The notes under the pieces: model-generated
Told to the model about the DNA's origin: nothing
The model's input: the letters and a program-made list of their open reading frames with translations, nothing else
Database searches by the model: none
In this document: in pieces, positions 7,366 to 13,972 of the stretch
How the letters are laid out: each line of letters starts with the position of its first letter
How positions within the stretch are numbered: the stretch's first letter is position 1
Source of the DNA: a virus
Direction: 5' to 3' (one strand)
IMG/VR virus record: IMGVR_UViG_3300020179_002076
Location: 1-21,334 of that record
Length of the DNA stretch: 21,334 nucleotides
Position numbers and translations under genes: made by a program

Positions 7366-8003
7366 TAGATCCGGAAGACCCTCATTATAGAGGCAAATTG
7401 TGGGGTACCAAAGACCTTAAATTTTGGGCTGGCCTATCGCTTATATTGAACCGCATGGAGCCAGAATCGATACTTGAGATTGGTGCAGGACGTAGTACCA
7501 CATTCTTCGCGGACTATGCATGTTCAACTAGCACTAACTTTGTATCCATCGAAGAAAATTGGGAATGGCATCATAAGATTACAGATGATCTAACATGCAT
7601 GTGTCTTCCCACGAATTATATTCGTCATGTTCCCGTTAAAAACGGTTGGTATGATATTTCGATATTCAATTCTGAAGTTGAGGATCGGAATTATGATCTA
7701 GTCATGATTGATGGTCCAGTTGGCGATGAATCACGTGGACATATCCATGCAATGGGTCGCCTTGCCGAGATATGCGATAATGCTCCATTGGTCATAGTGG
7801 ATGACACCCATCGCCCATATGCTAAAGCTTATTTGGAAACCATCGCGCGCGCGCGCGAGATAATAACTGCATCTTATATGCAAAGACAGTATCGATATAG
7901 ACCCACCCAAATAACCTGGGTTAGGAATGAGATATCATTTATTGTATCCGATTCACATACCAAAATAATTAAGGATGCGTTACGAACAGCCGGTGTGATA
8001 TAA
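7362..8003 (+). CDS. Class I SAM-dependent methyltransferase-like protein
   Basis: A 213-residue protein with a Rossmann methyltransferase layout. Motif I is ILEIGAGRSTTFFADYA (about residues 37-53), the acidic residues at the end of strand 2 are VSIEEN (61-66), motif IV is YDLVMIDGPVG (111-121), and a later strand carries APLVIVDDTHRP (141-152). The IDGP and VDDTHRP elements resemble O-methyltransferase or small-molecule/sugar methyltransferase-like proteins rather than DNA methylases, since no DPPY-type motif is present. The target is unknown; a cell-surface sugar or peptide is possible. The start overlaps the previous gene by four bases. The stop codon lies inside the regulatory hairpin at 7992-8013. 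Confidence 0.7.
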   Translation: MIDPEDPHYRGKLWGTKDLKFWAGLSLILNRMEPESILEIGAGRSTTFFADYACSTSTNFVSIEENWEWHHKITDDLTCMCLPTNYIRHVPVKNGWYDISIFNSEVEDRNYDLVMIDGPVGDESRGHIHAMGRLAEICDNAPLVIVDDTHRPYAKAYLETIARAREIITASYMQRQYRYRPTQITWVRNEISFIVSDSHTKIIKDALRTAGVI

Positions 8004-8013
8004 TTGTCACACC
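7992..8013 (+). terminator. Hairpin GGTGTGA-N8-TCACACC (cassette A)
   Basis: A perfect 7-bp stem with the 8-base loop TATAATTG, overlapping the methyltransferase stop codon. Nearly identical hairpins lie at 8366-8395, 10371-10392 and 10404-10429. There is no long U-tract, so it may be a weak terminator or an RNA-processing/protective hairpin placed ahead of the next promoter. Confidence 0.6.
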
Positions 8014-8017
8014 CCTT

Positions 8018-8054
8018 GAAGGTTAACAAAAATTAATCAAATACCTCTGTACAT
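8018..8054 (+). repeat. 37-bp promoter-upstream repeat, copy 1
   Basis: This stretch matches 10432-10468 at 33 of 37 positions (my hand alignment). It starts GAAG, contains TTAAC...AAATTAAYCAAATACC, and ends in the TGTACA -35 box plus T. The A/T-rich part could serve as an UP element or activator site. Confidence 0.65.
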
Positions 8055-8076
8055 CTACCATAAAGCCGTCTAGTAT
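8048..8076 (+). promoter_or_regulatory. Promoter TGTACA-N17-TAGTAT (cassette A)
   Basis: The -35 box TGTACA is at 8048-8053 and a 17-base spacer leads to TAGTAT at 8071-8076. It is the weakest -10 of the set but keeps the shared upstream repeat and spacing. It drives the small gene at 8101. Confidence 0.6.
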
Positions 8077-8100
8077 GGTGGCAGATAAGAGGAGAAGAAC

Positions 8101-8286
8101 ATGACCGAATATGGGGTCGATACCGAACGTGATCTTTCTACCCTTGACATCGAGTGGGTAGAATATGTGGCCGGCCGCAAGGTCTCTACCGAAGAGGCCC
8201 AGCAGCTTATCCGCGAATATAATGAGTGGTTGGACAAGATGGAGACAGATGATGTTGGTCCGGAAATCTATGCCGAAGCCCCGTGA
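8101..8286 (+). CDS. Small acidic protein of unknown function
   Basis: A 61-residue, strongly acidic protein (MTEYGVDTERDLSTLD at the start, DDVGPEIYAEAP at the end) with a central helical segment STEEAQQLIREYNEWLDKM. The ribosome site AGAGGAGAAG lies just ahead of the ATG. It stands alone as a one-gene unit between two hairpin/promoter cassettes, a pattern typical of early phage genes that modify the host. No family is recognised. The stop is followed by a GC-rich hairpin. Confidence 0.6.
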   Translation: MTEYGVDTERDLSTLDIEWVEYVAGRKVSTEEAQQLIREYNEWLDKMETDDVGPEIYAEAP

Positions 8287-8291
8287 CCCCT

Positions 8292-8309
8292 CCTGGAGGT
8301 TTCTCCAGG
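8292..8309 (+). terminator. GC-rich hairpin after small gene
   Basis: CCTGGAG-GTTT-CTCCAGG forms a perfect 7-bp stem with a 4-base loop starting five bases after the stop codon. No U-tract follows, so termination is possible but not certain. Confidence 0.4.
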
Positions 8310-8365
8310 CTATGGGTACGAAGGTGGTGCCTGCCCGCCGCGGGAAGGGATCGTATACCCGCAAG

Positions 8366-8395
8366 GGCCGGTGTGACAAAAATATCACATCGGCC
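8366..8395 (+). terminator. Hairpin GGCCGGTGTGA-N8-TCACATCGGCC (cassette B)
   Basis: An 11-bp stem with one G-U pair and the 8-base loop CAAAAATA. It is the longest copy of the repeated hairpin family. A second small stem, TCGGG-TGAC-CCCGA at 8403-8416, is followed closely by TTTT, which looks like a minimal intrinsic terminator just before promoter B. Confidence 0.6.
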
Positions 8396-8425
8396 AGGGA
8401 ATTCGGGTGACCCCGAGTTTTCCTC

Positions 8426-8454
8426 TGTACATCTGGCTAATCCTGCGGTATAAT
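8426..8454 (+). promoter_or_regulatory. Promoter TGTACA-N17-TATAAT (cassette B)
   Basis: TGTACA at 8426-8431 and a perfect TATAAT at 8449-8454 with a 17-base spacer. The sequence around the -35 (CCTCTGTACATCT) is identical to that of promoter A. A leader of about 30 bases containing GAGAGG precedes the gene at 8493. Confidence 0.72.
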
Positions 8455-8492
8455 GACCGCATCGACAACATACAACATGAGAGGTTTTTGAC

Positions 8493-9038
8493 ATGACTAT
8501 GAAGCGCAATGACAAGGTTCAGATTATCGTCGACCTGCTGGCTGCTGGCCAGGGTCGCTTTACCGTGGCCGACCTGCTGGCCGCTGCTGGCTCCGAGCGG
8601 CGCGCCCGCTCGGCCATCAGTTTGTCGCGTACCGATGGTATTGGCCTTGAGCCAGTCCGCGACGGCCGTGAGGTTACCGCCTACATCAGCGCGACCATCG
8701 GCGCTGCCCAGCGTGCCGCCGCCAATACTGCGGCCCGTGCCACCAAGGCCGTCAAGCCCGTGAAGGCGGTCAAGCCGCCCAAGCAGGTCAAGGCCAAGGT
8801 TGATGCTCCGACCCCGGTCAAGCTTCCCAAGGGTGCTACCCCAGTTCCGGGTCATCCGACCCAATATGATATGCCTACCCCAAAGCGTTCCTCCTGGCGT
8901 GGCCAGAAGGGTACGGCTGAGGAGCTGGCCGACATGTTGAAGGAATCTGGTCCTGCCATCGTGGCTATGGGCAAGCGCCACCTCGGCCCTGATGATGCTC
9001 TAGAGGTCGAGGAAATTACCGAACAGAAGGTTGCCTAA
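8493..9038 (+). CDS. Putative winged-helix DNA-binding phage protein with Lys/Ala/Pro-rich middle
   Basis: A 181-residue protein of unknown function. Residues 1-70 (KVQIIVDLLAAGQGRFTVADLL, then ARSAISLSRTDG) look like a helix-turn-helix or winged-helix unit. Residues 75-125 are a low-complexity A/K/P/V stretch with repeats of KAVKP and KPPKQVKAKV that could be a flexible, DNA-contacting linker. The C-terminal part (SWRGQKGTAEELADML onward) is acidic and helical. Its composition is clearly GC-rich compared with the left block. Its stop overlaps the ATG of the DNA ligase gene by one base (TAATG), which suggests coupled expression with replication or repair functions. Confidence 0.6.
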   Translation: MTMKRNDKVQIIVDLLAAGQGRFTVADLLAAAGSERRARSAISLSRTDGIGLEPVRDGREVTAYISATIGAAQRAAANTAARATKAVKPVKAVKPPKQVKAKVDAPTPVKLPKGATPVPGHPTQYDMPTPKRSSWRGQKGTAEELADMLKESGPAIVAMGKRHLGPDDALEVEEITEQKVA

Positions 9039-9928
9039 TGACCTTTCGCCCGATGCTGGCCTGTCAATATGACAAGGCCAGCGTTCGCTGGCCGATGCTG
9101 GCCAGTCCAAAGCTTGATGGTATTCGATGCATAGCCCATAATGGTGTGGCTATGGCTCGATCCATGAAGCCTATTCGCAACCGCTACATCCAGGCTTGGT
9201 TTGAGGCCAATGCCAAAAGCCTTGAGGGCTTTGATGGTGAATTGATTGTCGGTGCACCAAATGCACCTGATGTGTTCAATGTGACCACTTCCGCTGTCAA
9301 CAGCGAAGATGGTGAACCTGACTTTGCATTTCACGTTTTTGATCGGTTGGGTGATGGTACTTACATGAGGCGCTTTGAAATTCTCTCGCAAGAGTTTATG
9401 CCAGATCGTGTCAAGTTTGTGCCTAATTATTACATCTTCAATGAGCAGGAGCTGGCCGACTATGAGGCCAAAGCACTAGATGAAGGCTATGAGGGTGTCA
9501 TGCTCCGCGATCCAAATTCACCATACAAGCAAGGTCGATCCACTCCAAAGGAAGCGTACCTCCTCAAAGTCAAGCGGTTCAATGATGCCGAAGCGGTCAT
9601 TGTTGGCCTGCTAGAGGAAATGCGTAATAGTAATCCATTGACCGTCAATGAATTGGGTCTTGGTAAGCGGTCAAGCCATCAGGCTAATCTGGTTGCTAAG
9701 GGCACCATGGGTACTCTCTGCGTCCGTGGTATCAATGGTGACTTCAAGGATGTCGAATTCGGTATCGGGTCTGGCTTTGATCAAGCTACCCGTCAGGCCT
9801 TGTGGAATGACCGCGAGAATATGCTTGGTAAGGTCGTGACATATAAGTACTTTTCGATTGGTGTGAAGGATAAGCCACGTTTCCCTGTATTCAAGGGGTT
9901 ACGTGATCCAATTGACATCGGAGAGTGA
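9038..9928 (+). CDS. ATP-dependent DNA ligase
   Basis: A 296-residue nucleotidyltransferase-type DNA ligase that seals nicks in duplex DNA through a lysyl-AMP intermediate. Motif I is ASPKLDGIR, with the nucleophilic lysine at residue 25. Motif III is GFDGELIVG, motif IV is YEGVMLRDP followed by the NSPYKQGRS segment, and motif V is LLKVKR. The region after motif V (FNDAEAVIVGLLEE, then GFDQATRQALW and VTYKYFSIG) fits an OB-fold domain. It is short like viral minimal ligases (T7 ligase is about 359 residues) and unlike T4 gp30, so it probably came from a T7-type or bacterial LigD/LigB-type pool. It overlaps the preceding gene by one base. Confidence 0.88.
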   Translation: MTFRPMLACQYDKASVRWPMLASPKLDGIRCIAHNGVAMARSMKPIRNRYIQAWFEANAKSLEGFDGELIVGAPNAPDVFNVTTSAVNSEDGEPDFAFHVFDRLGDGTYMRRFEILSQEFMPDRVKFVPNYYIFNEQELADYEAKALDEGYEGVMLRDPNSPYKQGRSTPKEAYLLKVKRFNDAEAVIVGLLEEMRNSNPLTVNELGLGKRSSHQANLVAKGTMGTLCVRGINGDFKDVEFGIGSGFDQATRQALWNDRENMLGKVVTYKYFSIGVKDKPRFPVFKGLRDPIDIGE

Positions 9929-9930
9929 CC

Positions 9931-10377
9931 ATGGATCTAAAAGAATATCGTACATTAGAACCATGGCTTGAGGAGCTGCTTCTTAAAGACCCTGTTCGAC
10001 CTAGTATATCTCCAGAGGATAGGTTCGGTCCAAACCACATGGTATTCGTCTTGTGGCAAGATGATCAGCCGTCAGCGGTTTGCTGTGTGGCGCTGCTGGA
10101 TTATGTACCTGTGGGCGAGGTCGAACTATTCTATGACGGTAATGAACTCTACGACCATGCTTGTCTGTATACGATCTGGGCCTTGCGCCCTGGTGCCGGG
10201 CGAGCCCTTGCCAACCGGCTAGTCCCTCATCTTCGCCAAAAATATGCCGTGGCTCGGGTTCTGACCCTCTCCCCAGATACCGCCATGGCAAAGCGGTTCC
10301 ATCTTAATAATGGGGCCGTAATATTTCGGGAAAATGAAGAATTTCAAACCGTTAATTATGAATATGAGGCGGTGTGA
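9931..10377 (+). CDS. GNAT-like acetyltransferase-fold phage protein
   Basis: A 148-residue protein. ATG at 9931 is preferred over GTG at 9925 because GGAG lies 7 bases upstream. The middle holds a strand-turn-helix TIWALRPGAGRALANRLVPHLRQ, which fits the acetyl-CoA binding loop and helix of GNAT folds, followed by a strand and helix (RVLTLSPDTAMAKRFHLNNGA) typical of the GNAT C-terminus. The substrate is unknown. It is positioned directly after the DNA ligase, with overlapping stop/start sequences. The TGA stop is within the hairpin at 10371-10392. The GNAT assignment is from pattern only. Confidence 0.6.
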   Translation: MDLKEYRTLEPWLEELLLKDPVRPSISPEDRFGPNHMVFVLWQDDQPSAVCCVALLDYVPVGEVELFYDGNELYDHACLYTIWALRPGAGRALANRLVPHLRQKYAVARVLTLSPDTAMAKRFHLNNGAVIFRENEEFQTVNYEYEAV

Positions 10378-10392
10378 CAATTTTATCACACC
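10371..10392 (+). terminator. Hairpin GGTGTGA-N8-TCACACC (cassette C, first stem)
   Basis: A perfect 7-bp stem with the loop CAATTTTA, overlapping the stop codon of the GNAT-like gene exactly as cassette A overlaps the methyltransferase stop. It is followed by a run of nine C at 10397-10405. Confidence 0.6.
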
Positions 10393-10403
10393 CTTACCCC
10401 CCC

Positions 10404-10429
10404 CCGGTGTGATCTATTTGTCACATCGG
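10404..10429 (+). terminator. Hairpin CCGGTGTGA-N8-TCACATCGG (cassette C, second stem)
   Basis: A 9-bp stem with one G-U pair and the loop TCTATTTG. It is a tandem second copy of the hairpin family, separated from the first by a poly-C run that could vary in length. Confidence 0.6.
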
Positions 10430-10431
10430 TC

Positions 10432-10468
10432 GAAGCTTAACAGAAATTAACCAAATACCCCTGTACAT
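10432..10468 (+). repeat. 37-bp promoter-upstream repeat, copy 2
   Basis: It matches 8018-8054 at 33 of 37 positions and has the same 30-base distance from its GAAG start to the TGTACA box, so the hairpin, A/T-rich element and promoter are repeated as one cassette. Confidence 0.65.
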
Positions 10469-10490
10469 ACAACCCTTTCCGTGGTATAAT
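10462..10490 (+). promoter_or_regulatory. Promoter TGTACA-N17-TATAAT (cassette C)
   Basis: TGTACA at 10462-10467 and TATAAT at 10485-10490, spacer 17. The next ATG is only six bases after the -10 box, so the first gene is probably read from a leaderless transcript. Confidence 0.72.
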
Positions 10491-10496
10491 GCTCCT

Positions 10497-10625
10497 ATGA
10501 AGTGGACAGAAACCCCTTTTGTGCTGGCGCTAATGGTAGCCTTCGTGGTCGGATGGTTTGCCGTCGACATCTTCACCGGGCTTCTCGTTGCGCTGGTCAT
10601 ATTCACCATGACACTCGGAGGTTAA
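10497..10625 (+). CDS. Tiny membrane protein (42 aa), probably leaderless
   Basis: A 42-residue peptide starting MKWTETPFVLALMVAF, with two hydrophobic segments (about residues 8-22 and 29-40) separated by FAVDIFTG. It has no Shine-Dalgarno sequence, but its ATG lies where the transcript from the TATAAT at 10485 should begin. The GGAGGT at its very end is the ribosome site of the GP88-like gene, one base further on, so translation of the two is likely linked. Function unknown; an inner-membrane effector or holin-like peptide is possible. Confidence 0.5.
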   Translation: MKWTETPFVLALMVAFVVGWFAVDIFTGLLVALVIFTMTLGG

Positions 10626-10626
10626 C

Positions 10627-11316
10627 ATGAAGCTGTTGAACATCGACGCTAATGCCAAGACCGTCAAGGGTCAAGGCCGCGGTTATATGACGGCTATCCT
10701 CTATCTCGCTCCGGCCGACGAGTCCGGGTATGAGGTCTGCCCGATGGCCAGCAACGGCTGCCGCAAGGCTTGCCTTAACAAGGCCGGCATGGGTGCTTTC
10801 AGCAACGTCCAGGCAGCACGTATCGCCAAGACGCGGTGGTACTTTGAGGATCGCGATGCCTTCATGGCTCAGCTGGTGGCTGAGGTGCGCGCCTTCATCC
10901 GCAAGGCGATCAAGCTTGGCCTCATCCCAGTGGTGCGCCTCAACGGCACCTCCGATATTCCGTGGGAGCGTGTACCGGTCGAGGGTCAGGCTAATATCAT
11001 GTCGTTGTTCCCGTCGGTGCAGTTCTACGACTACACCAAGCGGCACAATCGTCGCGACTTGCCAGCCAACTATCACCTGACCTTCAGCCTGGCTGAGGAC
11101 AATGACTCTCGCGCGCGCAAGGCCGCGACCAACGGTGCCAATATCGCCGTGGTGTTTCGTAATGACAAATTTCCGGCTTCCTATATGGGTATGCCCGTGG
11201 TCGACGGTGACGCCGACGACCTGCGGTTTCTCGATGGCCGCGGTGTCGTGGTCGGGCTCAAGGCTAAGGGTCCTGCCAAGAAAGACTTTACTGGCTTTGT
11301 GCGGGAGGTGGCGTGA
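10627..11316 (+). CDS. GP88-family phage protein
   Basis: A 229-residue protein that matches the phage GP88 family (named from mycobacteriophage gene product 88) as I remember it. The diagnostic region is CPMASNGCRKACLNKAGMG, with three conserved cysteines (about residues 38, 45 and 49), then NVQAARIAKTRWYFEDRDAF, the RLNGTSDIPWE segment, and YDYTKRHNRRDLP. The Cys cluster suggests a metal or Fe-S site, but the biochemical role is unknown. The gene is GC-rich and begins after a strong GGAGG ribosome site. It is followed by an overlapping small gene. Confidence 0.7.
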   Translation: MKLLNIDANAKTVKGQGRGYMTAILYLAPADESGYEVCPMASNGCRKACLNKAGMGAFSNVQAARIAKTRWYFEDRDAFMAQLVAEVRAFIRKAIKLGLIPVVRLNGTSDIPWERVPVEGQANIMSLFPSVQFYDYTKRHNRRDLPANYHLTFSLAEDNDSRARKAATNGANIAVVFRNDKFPASYMGMPVVDGDADDLRFLDGRGVVVGLKAKGPAKKDFTGFVREVA

Positions 11317-11504
11317 TGAATGCATCAAAGGCGGCTTGTTTTACCTTTGAGGCTTATGTACCATCACACACGACTGCTGATGGCGTGACCATGATGCACA
11401 ATGTGCGCCATCAGGTTCAGGGTGAGGGGTTAACCCGTACAGCGCTGATTCAGGCCTTTGAGCAGTTTCTGCGTGGCGCAGGAATCACCGACACAACACC
11501 ATGA
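11316..11504 (+). CDS. Small phage protein of unknown function
   Basis: A 62-residue protein. ATG at 11316 has GGAGG 7 bases upstream and overlaps the TGA of the GP88-like gene; a GTG at 11313 is an alternative. The sequence reads as a beta-strand region (CFTFEAYVPSHTTADG) with a helix near the end (RTALIQAFEQFLRGAG). No family is recognised. It is the second gene in a chain of overlapping or closely spaced small genes that continues to 12705. Confidence 0.55.
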   Translation: MNASKAACFTFEAYVPSHTTADGVTMMHNVRHQVQGEGLTRTALIQAFEQFLRGAGITDTTP

Positions 11505-11516
11505 AAGGAGACAGAT

Positions 11517-11666
11517 ATGCATATGTTGGTATTCAGTTATATTGTTCTAGCCTTAAATCTGATGGCATTGGCCGTCAATGTAGGGGCGGGTAATATAATC
11601 CAATCACTTGTTGGTCTATTGGTGACAGCTGTGATTGGCTTTTATATTTGGAAGGAACGCATATGA
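11517..11666 (+). CDS. Tiny membrane protein (49 aa)
   Basis: A 49-residue peptide starting MHMLVFSYIVLALNLMALAV. It is almost entirely hydrophobic, with two predicted membrane spans (about 4-21 and 27-44) split by NVGAGN, and a short charged end (WKERI). AAAGGAG lies 7 bases before the ATG. Its TGA overlaps the ATG of the next gene (ATGA). Function unknown. Confidence 0.55.
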   Translation: MHMLVFSYIVLALNLMALAVNVGAGNIIQSLVGLLVTAVIGFYIWKERI

Positions 11667-11965
11667 GCCGCCGTATCTTTATTGTGGAGACTATCTCCCA
11701 GCATCGCTGCACGTTTGCTGTTGAAGCCGATACAGCTCAGGAAGCCATTGCACTAATGGAAGCAGACGATTACCAACGTGAATTTGGTCAGATATGGTTG
11801 GGTCAGATTGCATTGGGCGCGCATCCCGTGACCGAGGATGATTATATTGCAGCATTCGACGAGATTACCGACTACCTGAAGGATCAGCCTCGCGAACGAA
11901 AGATGTCATATATTGTGCGCGCCAAGGAGAATGCTGATGGACAGCAGCTGCCTTCTTCTGAGTAG
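11663..11965 (+). CDS. Small phage protein of unknown function
   Basis: A 100-residue protein starting MSRRIFIVETISQHRCTFAVEADTA. ATG at 11663 overlaps the stop of the membrane peptide and has GGAAGGA upstream, so the longer TTG-initiated frame from 11648 is rejected. The first 40 residues look like an alpha/beta unit in which VEADTAQEAIALMEAD resembles phage DpnD/PcfM-like or 'PcfM-type' short domains, though this is not certain. The C-terminal part is helical and polar. It overlaps the next small gene. Confidence 0.55.
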   Translation: MSRRIFIVETISQHRCTFAVEADTAQEAIALMEADDYQREFGQIWLGQIALGAHPVTEDDYIAAFDEITDYLKDQPRERKMSYIVRAKENADGQQLPSSE

Positions 11966-12086
11966 CTGCGCCTGGTATGAGTATCTCTACGCTTATGGTA
12001 TAAGCATAGCATTCCTGGGTTGGATAATAGGATCGGCCATACTGACATCTCTCATTATCACAGCAGTTATCGGGAGTAGGAAATGA
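11937..12086 (+). CDS. Tiny membrane protein (49 aa)
   Basis: A 49-residue peptide starting MDSSCLLLSSCAWYEYLYAYG, with a hydrophobic stretch at about residues 20-46 (ISIAFLGWIIGSAILTSLII) and a basic end (GSRK). ATG at 11937 is chosen because AAGGAG lies 7 bases upstream; ATG at 11931 is too close to it. It overlaps both neighbours in other frames, ending in ATGA with the gene at 12083. Function unknown. Confidence 0.5.
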   Translation: MDSSCLLLSSCAWYEYLYAYGISIAFLGWIIGSAILTSLIITAVIGSRK

Positions 12087-12565
12087 AGGTTGAGATTGGT
12101 CCATATCCCAAGAAGGACAAGCCACGCAAGGTTAAAGTCAAGCTACACAAATATGATACTTGGAATGCGGATCATACTTTAGCATTGGTCATTGTACCGG
12201 TGCTAAAGGATCTTCGTGGGTTTAAACATGGTTCACCATTGATTGATGATGAAGATGTACCTGAGGATATCAGGTCGACAAATGCAGATCCAAAAGAATA
12301 TGAGTGGGATATCGATTCCAACCATCACAAGAGATGGGAATGGGTATTGAATGAGATGATCTGGGCCTTCGAGCAACACGCAGATTCGGATTGGGAATCT
12401 AAATTTTATTCTGGTGATGTTGATTGGAAATTTAAAGGTAATACGATTGTTGAAGGCCTAAATCACACGTTTGAGGTGGATCGTGAAGGCATAGATAGGC
12501 ACAGAGAGAGGATGGCGAATGGTCGCCGTCTATTTGCAAAGTATTACGATTGCCTATGGACATAA
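12083..12565 (+). CDS. Conserved phage protein of unknown function
   Basis: A 160-residue protein with features I associate with a widespread but unnamed phage family: KYDTWNADHTLALVIVPVL near residues 23-41, HGSPLIDDEDVP in the middle, KRWEWVLNEMIWAFEQ, and a C-terminal RMANGRRLFAKYYDCLW. No catalytic motif is recognised. It is rich in Trp, Asp and Lys and predicted soluble. The start overlaps the membrane peptide before it, and the end overlaps a 49-residue gene. The function is unknown. Confidence 0.65.
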   Translation: MKVEIGPYPKKDKPRKVKVKLHKYDTWNADHTLALVIVPVLKDLRGFKHGSPLIDDEDVPEDIRSTNADPKEYEWDIDSNHHKRWEWVLNEMIWAFEQHADSDWESKFYSGDVDWKFKGNTIVEGLNHTFEVDREGIDRHRERMANGRRLFAKYYDCLWT

Positions 12566-12705
12566 ATAAAGTTACGCCTGAGTGGATAAGGTCCATTATC
12601 CCTCATACCGTATTCAATGCTGATCGAGAAAATTATCGCATTATCGCCGATGCGATGAAAAATTTATTGAAGGAACTTTCTCAATTGAGATCAAATGAAT
12701 TCTAA
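12556..12705 (+). CDS. Small protein (49 aa) upstream of radical SAM gene
   Basis: A 49-residue peptide starting MDINKVTPEWIRSIIPHTVF, mostly polar with a helical second half (YRIIADAMKNLLKELSQL). It overlaps the end of the gene before it by 10 bases and the start of the radical SAM gene by 11 bases, both in different frames. A peptide immediately upstream of and coupled to a radical SAM gene could be its substrate, but there are no obvious core residues such as repeated Cys, and it may equally be a simple phage peptide. Confidence 0.45.
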   Translation: MDINKVTPEWIRSIIPHTVFNADRENYRIIADAMKNLLKELSQLRSNEF

Positions 12706-13918
12706 ATTTGGTAATACTTCTTGTGGATTTATTTGGTCTGGTGTATCCACTGATACCATGGGTCGGTTACGCCCATGTTGCACTATAAATTCACCTCTGG
12801 TTGATAACAAAGGTGAGCCTTATAAAATAGATCGTATTGGTGATTTTGAAAGATTTTGGAAATCATCAACCATGCAAGAAATACGACAAGCTGGTCTAGA
12901 AAATAAATGGCATAAGCTATGCTTTAAATGTCAAGAGCAGGAAGAATCTGGTTCTTTTTCTCAACGTATGTTATACAATTATCTTCTTCCTAAAGAGACC
13001 GACAATATACCAAAAATTAAGGTATTCAATCTTTTATTAAGCAATAAATGCAATATGAAATGTAGAATGTGTAGTCCAAAAAATTCACACCTTATAGGCC
13101 GTGAATCAAAGACTCATGGGCTTCAGCATATATGGGGTAATGATGTTTGGGGTAATGATCAAACATCGATGTATAGTAATCCCGTATCCATAGATGATGT
13201 GGCTATGGTCGAATTGGTTGAGGCCTATCATTCTACTATAGAAGAAATACAATTTGCTGGTGGAGAGCCATTTTTATCTGATACACAATTTTTAGTTTTG
13301 AAAAAATTAGTTGATCTTGGTGTATCTGAAAAAATTACAGTGACATACAATACGAATGGTACCATACCTCTCGATCAATATTATGATTTGTGGTCCAAAT
13401 TTAAAAAGGTATCAATATCAATTAGCTTAGAAGCAATTGGTGATTTGGCTAATTACATTAGATATCCAACCAACTGGAATACTATTAATCGGGTAATGAC
13501 ATCGTTAAATTCTGCATCTACCGAAATTATTCGAGTTAAAGTTAACTGTCTGGTACAGGCCTTAAATGTACTTCGAATTCATGAATTGATTGAATATTTA
13601 AGTCAATATAATAATATATGTCCGTTACCATCATTTAGCACTCTTGTTTTACCCAAACATCAACATTTGAGAAATATTCCGCAAAAATTGAGAATAGTTT
13701 CAGCAGAAAAAATTGAAAATTTATTATCAAAAATTTCAAGTCATAATTGGTTTATGCAATTTTCTATTGATAGAACCAAAAAAGTAATACATCACATTAA
13801 GACTGAACCTGATATCGAAGATATTAGTCAATTTATTAAATTCAATAGAACCTTAGACAAGGTTAGAAAAACTAATCTACTTGATGTGCTACCAGAATTA
13901 TCTCCATATATCAGATAG
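12695..13918 (+). CDS. Radical SAM protein with Cys-rich N-terminal (twitch-like) region
   Basis: A 407-residue radical SAM enzyme. The [4Fe-4S] motif CNMKCRMC is at residues 119-126 and the AGGEPF SAM-binding motif at about 188-193, with TYNTNGT and SISLEAIGD as later barrel strands. Unusually, about 118 residues precede the cluster motif. They hold cysteines at 28, 29, 76 and 79 (RPCCTIN and CFKCQ), a pattern like auxiliary Fe-S 'twitch/SPASM' sites, here placed at the N-terminus. The reaction is unknown. The gene is more AT-rich than the genes before it and resembles the left ATP-grasp block. It might act with those ligases on a common modified molecule, but they are about 6 kb apart and this is only a hypothesis. 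Confidence 0.85.
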   Translation: MNSKFGNTSCGFIWSGVSTDTMGRLRPCCTINSPLVDNKGEPYKIDRIGDFERFWKSSTMQEIRQAGLENKWHKLCFKCQEQEESGSFSQRMLYNYLLPKETDNIPKIKVFNLLLSNKCNMKCRMCSPKNSHLIGRESKTHGLQHIWGNDVWGNDQTSMYSNPVSIDDVAMVELVEAYHSTIEEIQFAGGEPFLSDTQFLVLKKLVDLGVSEKITVTYNTNGTIPLDQYYDLWSKFKKVSISISLEAIGDLANYIRYPTNWNTINRVMTSLNSASTEIIRVKVNCLVQALNVLRIHELIEYLSQYNNICPLPSFSTLVLPKHQHLRNIPQKLRIVSAEKIENLLSKISSHNWFMQFSIDRTKKVIHHIKTEPDIEDISQFIKFNRTLDKVRKTNLLDVLPELSPYIR

Positions 13919-13972
13919 ATTTAATTTTAGGCCTATGCATATTCCTCATATTGAATCATAACAAAGCCATTG

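Noticed and set aside
7306-7857. Alternating CG tracts at 7306-7322 and 7844-7857 (Z-DNA-prone).
   Set aside because: Both lie in coding frames as Arg/Ala codons, with no other sign of a functional element.
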